Shown here piece by piece: positions 56,630-64,000 of a DNA stretch of 64,000 bases. Numbering within the stretch: the first letter of the stretch is position 1; each line of letters opens with the position of its first letter. Below the pieces are notes generated by a model that was given only the letters and a program-made list of their open reading frames with translations, did no database searches and was not told where the DNA came from. The position numbers and the translations under genes are program-made. The stretch spans positions 744,001 through 808,000 of the forward strand of contig NC_063265.1 of the NCBI RefSeq assembly GCF_019578655.1, given 5' to 3'. This DNA is from Ricinus communis. Taxonomy: Eukaryota > Streptophyta > Magnoliopsida > Malpighiales > Euphorbiaceae.

Positions 56630-56633
<4 letters not shown>
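56409..56633 (-). repeat. 5' LTR of copia element D
   Basis: 225 bp. It begins TGTCAATTAGGGATTTGGC on the minus strand and ends ATATTTTCTGAG, directly followed by TTGGTATCAGAGC, the primer binding site. The end is not the usual CA. Confidence 0.85.

Positions 56634-56660
<27 letters not shown>
56631..56660. repeat. (AT)n microsatellite adjoining element D
   Basis: About 14 AT dinucleotides touch the LTR end. Confidence 0.95.
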
Positions 56661-56664
<4 letters not shown>

Positions 56665-57165
56665 GGTCTTCAACATTTGTATATTTTGTTAATAGATTTG
56701 TGGTTTGGCTAGTTCTATAAATATTCATAATTAAATAATAAGTTAAACTAGATTAAATAAATATTTTGAATTTATTATTAACTAAATTCTAATTAATAAA
56801 TTTCAAGGGTTAATATTATTAAAGTTATAGTACAAAGGCTAAATGTCAAAAAATAAAAGCATACAGGGCAAATATTAAAAAAATTCAAAAATTCATTTAT
56901 ACTCTCGTAAGTATTATTCAATCACTGCATTTTTAATATGAGTGTATTTTCCATTAAAAAGACATGTTTCATTTTCTATTACAGCAAGTAAAGAATATTA
57001 ATTAATTATTTTTGTTAGATCCTAAGATTAAATTATGTTAAAAATACAAATTACTCAAACTTGGTAAAAATTTAATTCAAGTGGAATTTCATTTTTGATA
57101 ATAAATTTAATAATTAAATTGAATTTCTTTTTTATAAGTAAAGTCTGGTGTAATCCGAGAAATAT
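56661..57165. other. AT-rich spacer
   Basis: No feature seen. Confidence 0.5.
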
Positions 57166-57169
57166 CAAG

Positions 57170-58040
57170 AAAAATAGTCATTTCTCAAGTTCTTTGGCTT
57201 CAATTGTGTGGTGAAGGCACTGAGGTGATAGAGCATATCTGAAGGACTGCCAAAGTGTTCGTCATATATGGAGGATCTGCCCTTTGCGAATGGAATGGTC
57301 ACAAGAGGATGCAACCTGTCAGTTTTTGAATGGATCAGAGCATTACATCGCCGGTTGCAACCTCATAGTTTTCACCTTGCTGTTACGGTTATGTGGTCCA
57401 TTTGGTTTGCGAGAAATAATCGAGTCTTCAAAGGAAAGAAAGGGATGCTTATGGGGTGGCTCTCACTGATGTCAAAACATTCAGTCATTGTGAGGAGTGC
57501 AACTCCAGATTGAATCAAACTTCAATGGATCGTGCTCGAAGGGTTTGGTAAGCGCCGCCTCATCACATGCTGAAGATTAATGTGGATGCTGCATTCTCCC
57601 CATCCCATACTATGACCTGTGGTGTTGTTGTTCGTAACAGCAGTAGGGACGTGGTGTTGGTGAAAGCAATTCATTTTGAGGTTGATATTGCAGAAGCCTC
57701 AGCCTGCTTAATATTGGTGCCAAACTTGCCTCTGAGGGAGGCTTTAAATCAATCATTTTAGAGACCGATTCTTTAACGCTAGTGCAGCGTTTCCAAGCCA
57801 AGACTCCTTCATGCACGTAGCTAGATGTGTTTATCGAAGATCTGCATGTTCTCAGCCAAGGTTTCGCTACCTTCTCTCTCGTTTTTGCACCAAGAGATTC
57901 TAATGGTGCTGCCCATCTGTTATCGAAACATCCCTGTCTTTTGCTTTCGCTTCTTTCACCTGGAGGGTATTTGTCTCTTCATGGCTTTATTCTGTTGTTG
58001 TTTCAGACAAGTTTCTTGATTTTAATTCTTAATATATTTC
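57170..58040 (+). pseudogene. LINE-derived zinc finger and RNase H-like domain
   Basis: Plus-strand frames give a zf-RVT-like finger (CGEGTEVIEHI, a frameshift, then KDCQSVRHIWRIC), then VTVMWSIWFARNNRVFKGK, then an RNase H-like domain: LKINVDAAFSPSHTMTCGVV, VVRNSSRDVVLVKAI, AEASACL, ETDSLTLVQRFQAK and VFAPRDSNGAAHLLSKH. The order and motifs are those at the 3' end of plant LINE elements and of related host RNase H-like genes. At least three frameshifts. No poly(A) tail or target duplication was found. Confidence 0.8.
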
Positions 58041-58059
58041 TCCTCTCAAAAAAATTGTA

Positions 58060-58337
58060 CTAAATCGAACTTGAAAATTTTTAATCCAAAGCAGAATGGG
58101 AAAGGGTCTAGAAAAACCCTTGAATAATTTGAGGTGGAATAATTAAACTCTTATTCTTCATTTTCCGTCAATATCACCTGCCCAAAAAATCCAATTAAAC
58201 CCAAGTCACTAACAAAGTTAACATTTTTGTTAGTGATGGGACCGATTTGAAATGGCAATCAGTCACCTAACTCTAAAATAAACATTAATAATTAGAAAAC
58301 TATTAGATAATAATAATAACAATAATAATAATAATAA
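58060..58337. other. Spacer with (TAA)n microsatellite
   Basis: ATAATAATAA-type repeats (58306-58337) adjoin the long-TIR element. Confidence 0.6.
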
Positions 58338-59485
58338 GAGTAAATTACTATGAACTCCAAGGTAATTTAAAATGCATGATTCGATTTCCTCATTTTTTAA
58401 TAATATAAGATGATTCCTTGAGCTTTCATTTAATATACTACTTTACCCTTTTGTTAAAATTTAAAAAATACATTATGCTAATCAAAACATATTACTTTTA
58501 ATGTTGCAAAACTACTTTTAAGATTTATAATTAATTTTCTCTCAAATATAATATACAAATAGATCCTTATATTTTAAATTGAAATTAAAATATCTTTTTT
58601 TCTTTTCAGTACTAACAAATAGACTAGTTCAATATATTAGTATAACAAAATAAACTATAAACAGAAAAATTATTATATTTTAATATCTTAAAAATAAACT
58701 ATTATAAGAACTTCAATAAAAATACATTATAATAACAAAATGTTTATATAAATAACTTTATATGTAAACAAATAACTTAAGCATGATACAATTTGTTATG
58801 ATAGATTCTTTAAATAAAATTACATTATCTCATTAATAAATTCTTTGTAAAAAAAATATGTTTAGTATTATCTTGCAATTTACTAGGTTAGTAACAAAAT
58901 TTTAGAAAATTTAGTTCCATAATTACAATAATTAAATCATAAACAAAGTTACATGTATTCTTTTTATAAATTTCATATATAAAATTCGGTTTTATTTTTT
59001 ACTTTAAAATTAATATATCATAATTATTTAAATTTCATAAATAAATATTCTCAATGAAATTAAATTTAAATAATAAAAATAAAATTGCAAGATGATTTGT
59101 TAAGTTTTATAAATAACATTAAACATATTTTTTTAAAACTTATAACAAATTCTCATAAACTTTAAATATATTTTATTTTCATAATAAAATCTTTATAATT
59201 TAATTTTTAAAATCTTATGGACTTAGTATATAATAATTTCAATATAGCTCAGGAAGATTATATAATCTCAGTATAGCTGAGGGGATCCGTAGTAATTCAT
59301 TCTTTAAAATTTGTTAGTAGTAAGGGTAAATTAATCTTTCTATATTAGCTTAATAGATTATTTTGATGGAAGAATGAAAATTGTATATTAAATCATATTT
59401 TAAAGGGTTTTTAGTATATTATTAATAAATGAAGGATCGATTTAGGTATTTTATGTATTTTGAGAGAAATCATAATAATTTACTC
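58338..59485. mobile_element. Non-autonomous DNA element with long terminal inverted repeats
   Basis: The left end begins GAGTAAATTACTATGA and the reverse complement of the right end begins GAGTAAATTATTATGA. Similarity continues imperfectly for well over 100 bp (ATTCGATTTCCTCATTTTTT against AATCGATCCTTCATTTATT; TTTACCCTTTTGTTAAAATTT matched further in). It is 1.15 kb with no coding sequence. No clean target duplication. Confidence 0.65.
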
Positions 59486-60528
59486 CAAATAAAATGAAAA
59501 GCCAAATTCCTCTTCACCAAATCTTGTAAATTTAATTCCCTTTTCCTAGTTGGTGTTCATTTTTAATTGATTTAATTTAGAATTTCTATTTTCAACTTTC
59601 TTATAAAGAAAAGAAAAAGTAAAAGAAATTACAACATGTCATTATGTTATTGATTCCACTCACTAATATAAATCTTAGCTCTATTGGTGAGTTGCGAATA
59701 ATTGAAAAATGTTGAAAAACTGTTAGGTGATATTCCGAAAAAATAAATAATAGGGTCAATTGTTATTTTCTAAATTGTCCAACAGTTTTTTTTTTTTAAT
59801 AAAATTCCTATCTAGACTAGGTATATATACTATGACAATATAAAAATAATAATATGTATATATGAATGTTTTATTTTTAAATATTTAATAATTGATATAT
59901 ATATTTTATTGTTTTAAAACTATTAAATATATTAATCATCTATTGATTTTATCCCGAGGTGAAGCATATACCTGTATTATGCAAATCTTCATTTTTTTGG
60001 CAAGTTTTTATTGTGTTTGCTAAAAAATAAAGGAATTAAAGTTTAGTTTGACTATTCACCTTATTATTCGGGTTCAATTTAGTAATTTTTAAAATTTATA
60101 AAAATTAAAAATAAAAAAAAATTAATTTTTATATTATATTAAATTATCTAAATTAAAAATATATACTAATATTTAAGTAAAAATAAATAAATATTGTTGT
60201 TTGTCAATATTCTTACTGTTTTATTTTGTAATAATGGGGGTAAAGAAAACTGCTATAGTGGTGGTGGAGGTGAAAGAAGTTTCCGTAGAATAATAGTAGT
60301 ACTAACTATTTATTTATTTTTTGACTATATTAATTGTACTAAAATTATAAAATAGTTTTTAAATATTATTATAAATTTTTGAATTGTTTCTATTTTTTAA
60401 GAGAGTAATTTTTACTTTTTTATTTTTTAAAACTAAAATTAATTTAAGTTAAATATAAAAAAATTTAAATTAAAAATATAAAAAATATCTAAATTGAGCC
60501 CGAGTGGAAAATGATCTCAGGAGTGGCA
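59486..60528. other. AT-rich spacer
   Basis: No feature seen. Confidence 0.5.
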
Positions 60529-60912
60529 ATTAGGCAGGTATTTTTGGGTACCTGATCCGACCAAATTTTAATAAGACAGATTCCATTAATAATGAACGGT
60601 TTAGGACGGGTTTGAAATCTAATTTTACTACACGTATTGGGTTCGGATTTAAACCCATAAGTATCCGTTACCTAAACCAATTATATTAAAATTTACTATA
60701 TTATATTATATTTTTATATTTATAAATTATTTTAAATTTTACTAAATTTATGTTTGGAATATATTAATATATTGAATAATTAATGTTGAATATTTAAATT
60801 TGATTATATTTTTTATATTAATTTTTATGAATATATTTAATATTTATTATTATAAATAATACAGTAAACAGATACACATCTAATTACCCGAATATATATA
60901 TATATATATATG
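60529..60912 (+). mobile_element. Partial hAT-type MITE
   Basis: It starts CAGGAGTGGCAATTAGGCAG and continues GGTACCTGATCCGACC, GGGTTCGGATTT and AAACCCATAAGTATCCGTTA, the usual end and subterminal text of plant hAT MITEs. The right terminus is missing; it ends in an (AT)n tract at 60892-60911. Confidence 0.6.
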
Positions 60913-61216
60913 AATAGAGCACCGGCTACTTATTTAAATATTTATAAATATATATTTAATATTATTTAATTTAAATAGATTTTAATCAAATTATAATAAT
61001 ATATAAAAACTTATTTAAATTTAGATGAATTTAAATGATAGAGATAATCTCTTACATAAATTTAAAATAAATTTAAATATATATATTTTAATTAAATTTG
61101 GATATTTTTAAATGAAAATACCGTACCATTGTGATTACTAGATGATATGGAATTTTAATTCAAAAATAAATAAAATGAGGGGAGGGTGGGCTTGCTGCAT
61201 ACGTCAAATCTATTAT

Positions 61217-61421
61217 AAAACGACATAGTTTTCAGAATTCTGCATAAATGATTAAAAAGAAAGGGGAGGGACCGTCGGTCTCCTTAGGAAATACCCAGAC
61301 CTCAACCATCGCTGCAGAAAGACCTCGGCTGTCATTCTTCTTCGCCGCCGCTTCGACATAAAAAAGAGACCGCAGAATCGAAGTTTCAATAATATCAAAT
61401 TCTGTTCCCTTCTTTTAAGCC
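61217..61421 (+). promoter_or_regulatory. PAM16 proximal promoter and 5' UTR
   Basis: AAAACGACATAGTTTT (61217-61232) is a near-palindrome resembling the one at 32331-32346. The following 61300-61420 is C/T- and G/C-richer than the surroundings (CTTCTTCGCCGCCGCTTCG), typical of a plant 5' UTR. No clear TATA box. The start codon context is AAGCCATGG. Confidence 0.45.
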
Positions 61422-63240
61422 ATGGTACGCCTCCTTTTTTCTCTTTTTCTTAATTTATTTATTTGTTTATTTCAATTATTATTATATTGATTTTGACATA
61501 TATGAAACCAATGAAATGGGCTTGCTTTTCAATTTAACCTAAAGAAATGTTGTTGCTTGAACAGGCTGCTAAGATTCTAGCCAACTTAATTGTGATGGGT
61601 TCTGGTATTCTAGCTCGTGCTTTTGTTCAAGCCTATCGTCAAGCACTTTCAAGTAAGTTTAATACTAGGGTTTTATTAAAAGCATATCCTTGCCTTCTTA
61701 TGATATTGAAGTAACCGTAATTAGCAATATAATGTGAGTTTTGGCCATGTGCATGTGTATTTTCAATTGAGTTAATTCTTATGGTATTCAATATGCCAGT
61801 ATTAGATCATCTAAGCATTGATATCTTACTTCCTGTTTTTTTTTTTCCTTAGTAAGTTTCAGATTTTCTGTTAAATGTAGGATTAGTCTATGTAGACCCT
61901 ATTTATTTCTGGTTTTGATAGAGTTTTTGAACTAAATATGGCTTTAGTTAATAAACTTTAACCTTCGCTTCGAATATGGGTTGAGAAGCTTACCATGTGG
62001 TTGAATAGAATTTGCTATGTTGTAGCTGCTTGTTTTAGGAAATTTTAGGTGTAGAAATAATTATGTGGGATTTATCTTGATGCTTTATGCTTATTGAGGC
62101 TAACTTTTAAAATTTTGAAGGTTTACCCGCTAAAAGCTCATGGTATCTTGGAAGACTTTTGGAGGTGAATTGGAGAATGAAGTTCGGGCCTTGTATAGGT
62201 CCAGCTTCTCAAAGCCTTTCACCTTTCTGAGAGGATACATTAGCTAGCGCCTGATGGGAACACTTAAGGAGAAGCTAAGCTACCGTTTGCAGACTTAGGG
62301 AATCACTTTGTCATGGTGATGTATTGTAGGAGAATTTTCCCACGACCCTTGCCTAGTGCATTGTGACCTTTTTAGGACATTTCATTTTGTACAATAAATA
62401 ATTCAAGGGGGAAAATTTCCTTCAACAGATAGGTCAGACTTCCAGACGTTGGGAGGACTTCCTCTCCCAATTATCAATACATTTTTCTTAGATACCTAAT
62501 CTAATTACCAATTTAGTTCCAATTTCTGCTCTCACCTCAACTAAGTAACCCCATTTTTCAATGGCCTATCCTTCAATCAGTCCTTTCTCTTGACTGATCT
62601 ACGTGTATTTTGGCTTGTCCCCCAATTAACATACAAAAGATGTGTGCTTGTATACTAGACCAGTTTCTTTTATTGGTGCAAGGAGCACCTGCTGTTTAAG
62701 GGATTTAAGTTTTCAATCTAACATGTTTGCATTGTGTCCATCACATATAATCAATTTGGCATGTATCTTCTAAAGTTTGAATTCTTGGGGCTAGAGGCAT
62801 GAGCTAGAGTGAAACTCTATTGAATGAAGTGTTCAGTCAATATAAATGTCTATAATTTTCCTGATTAGATGTCATTTAATTAACTGTAAATTAATGCAGA
62901 TGCTTCAAAATCTGGTGTTGCCCAAGAGACTATTGAGAACACAATTCGGAGAGGGAGCAAAGTCATGACGGAGCAAGAGGCCCGGCAAATTCTTGGCGTA
63001 ACGAAGGAAACTGCTTGGGAGGAGATTCTGAATGTTGGTTTTCTTGCTTTTGTATTTTCTTTCTATATTTAATTAGGAATATGCCGTTGAACATATTTCT
63101 TTCACCTTTTGCAGAAATATGAAACTTTATTTGAAAGAAATGCCAAGAACGGTAGCTTTTATCTTCAGTCAAAGGTTCACAGGGCTAAGGAATGTTTAGA
63201 GGCTCTACATCAAGGCAAAGGCGAGGGTAACCCTAGTTGA
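61422..63240 (+). CDS. PAM16: Mitochondrial import motor subunit PAM16 (TIM16-like)
   Basis: Spliced gene with coding exons 61422-61424, 61565-61652, 62900-63033 and 63115-63240, all with GT-AG introns of 140, 1247 and 81 bp. The product is 116 residues, the usual length of plant PAM16. It starts MAAKILANLIVMGSGILARA, a hydrophobic N-terminal segment that anchors the protein at the inner membrane, followed by AFVQAYRQALS, then the degenerate J-like domain (residues about 53-106: MTEQEARQILGV, WEEILNKYETLF, NGSFYLQSKVHRAKECLE). It has no HPD motif, as expected: PAM16 pairs with the J-protein PAM14 and regulates mtHsp70 in the TIM23 presequence translocase motor on the matrix side. The reading frame is intact and joins cleanly at each splice, so I believe it is functional. 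In Arabidopsis the orthologue is linked to thaxtomin resistance and to immune regulation. The first coding exon is the ATG alone. The long second intron is AT-rich with a GC-richer centre. Confidence 0.95.
61653..62899 (+). other. PAM16 intron 2
   Basis: 1247 bp from AAGTAAG to TTAATGCAG. 62110-62360 is GC-richer than the rest and may be an old repeat insertion; I see no coding sequence in it. Confidence 0.85.
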
Positions 63241-64000
63241 GAATTTGCTGATCTTCTTTCACACATATTGGCACTTGTATTACTGTCTTGTTCTTGATGA
63301 GATGTCGAAAAGATATAGCTGCATATATATGTTTGCTTTGATACCTTCTGACCTCAAGCTTTAGTGGTCCAGAATAATGAATGTTGCCAAAGTCGTCAGT
63401 ATTAATATTGATTGATCCAATTTTGTGGTTGAAAGCCATTAATCTAATCATTCTATGTGTACGAGTATCATATTTCGATTGCTTCAGCTATTTTTAGAAG
63501 TTAATACACACTCTGGTGAGCAGCAGTAACTGAAAATGCTGAAACTTGGAGGCTTAGCAAGTACATTGTTGTAGCCTCATTTGATTACTTTTTTTCAACT
63601 TATTCCATTTCTCTGATAACATCTGAAGACTTTCGTTTCCATTTCATTTTATTTAGTGCAGACGGATGTGCTGGGCAAGTCTTATCATGTATGTGTAGAT
63701 GAGGGTCAGTATTGGATTCTACTTCCTTTTTCCGTTTTTATTTAATCTAGATCTGTAAGGTAGAAGTGAAACTTTACAGTGGTGGATTTCATTTTATATT
63801 TATATATATAGTTAGGATTGTGATTCCAGTCATCCTTTTCTAAGCTGTTGGAAAAAGAATCAAGAATAGATGGGAAAATGGAGTTGCACGCAGTAGCTCT
63901 GTGCTTCTCTTGTATGCTTCAGGTAAAAAAAAAAAAAAGAAAAAGAAAAAGAGAGCTATTTCAATAAAGATTTGAGTTTAACTTGTGTTAGAAGTAAATC
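63241..64000 (+). other. PAM16 3' UTR and downstream spacer
   Basis: Sequence after the TGA stop. Possible poly(A) signals are AATAAT at 63373 and AATAAAG near 63964; the first is closer to the usual 3' UTR length. No other gene seen before the window edge. Confidence 0.5.

Larger units (their letters stand above)
51862..56633 (-). mobile_element. Near full-length old Ty1/copia element D
   Basis: LTRs at 51862-52089 and 56409-56633 enclose, in minus-strand order, PBS, gag, damaged zinc knuckle, protease without its active site, pre-integrase, integrase, RT and RNase H: 4.8 kb, normal for copia. The LTRs differ at roughly 15% of positions, so insertion is old. Flanking pentamers do not match, so no target-site duplication is seen. 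Confidence 0.92.

Noticed and set aside
1..64000. tRNA genes
   Set aside because: I looked for A- and B-box pairs with a cloverleaf and found no convincing case; the only RNA-gene homology is the 5S-like fragment at 28798.

Overview
This is AT-rich nuclear DNA from a flowering plant, most likely a eudicot. The evidence is a spliced plant-type PAM16 gene at the right end, many decayed plant Ty1/copia elements, a caulimovirid-like endogenous pararetrovirus cluster, MITEs and long A+T-only stretches. The exact species cannot be read from the sequence; the Malpighiales are a guess. About 61 kb of the 64 kb is mobile or repetitive DNA or unannotatable AT-rich spacer. The only intact host gene I can support is PAM16 (61422-63240, plus strand, 4 coding exons, 116 codons), a subunit of the mitochondrial presequence-import motor.

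Layout. 1-3861: Ty1/copia element on the minus strand, cut by the left window edge, with its 5' LTR at 3659-3861. 5.4-9.37 kb and 10.81-14.48 kb: two members of one gag-less copia family in head-to-head orientation, each with an array of a 15-bp near-palindrome (AGTTCTTGAAGAACT) where gag should be. A Helitron-like end (hairpin plus CTAA at 10447) lies between them. 14.5-18.4 kb: AT-rich spacer. 18.46-20.0 kb: diverged tandem duplication of a unit joining a LINE RNase H fragment to a Helitron-like AT-rich repeat. 20-28 kb: spacer with small tandem repeats, a perfect hairpin, one MITE and a possible long-TIR element. 28.3-29.0 kb: a minisatellite and a 5S rRNA-derived segment. 30.3-32.1 kb: tandem duplication of about 870 bp bounded by (AT)n tracts. 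32.3-34.5 kb: palindromes, a GC-richer island that may be organelle DNA, and a broken FAR1/MULE gene. 34.5-34.9 kb: 3' end of another copia element.

35.75-43.87 kb: rearranged endogenous pararetrovirus. It holds small scrambled and inverted fragments, then a main copy (coat-protein-like region with zinc knuckle, aspartic protease, reverse transcriptase, RNase H and a downstream ORF I do not recognise), then an intergenic promoter-like region with two 40-bp direct repeats upstream of a TATA box, then a second near-identical copy of the coat-protein region. The cluster is bounded on both sides by (AT)n tracts, and the two flanks carry related LTR-like repeats at 34933 and 44268. All viral frames are broken by stops or frameshifts, so it is not functional as it stands.

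44.3-46.6 kb: LTR-like repeat. 46.7-47.5 kb: a decayed minus-strand coding frame. 47.8-51.1 kb: three MITEs. 51.86-56.63 kb: a near full-length but old copia element on the minus strand. 57.2-58.0 kb: LINE zinc-finger and RNase H remains. 58.34-59.49 kb: an element with long terminal inverted repeats. 60.5-60.9 kb: a hAT-type MITE end. 61.2-63.9 kb: PAM16 and its flanks.

The genes do not form a pathway. The window is a record of nested and decayed insertions beside one housekeeping mitochondrial gene. The most interesting parts are the AT-bounded pararetrovirus cluster with its unrecognised third ORF and duplicated enhancer-like repeats, the palindrome array in the gag-less copia pair, and the 5S-derived segment.
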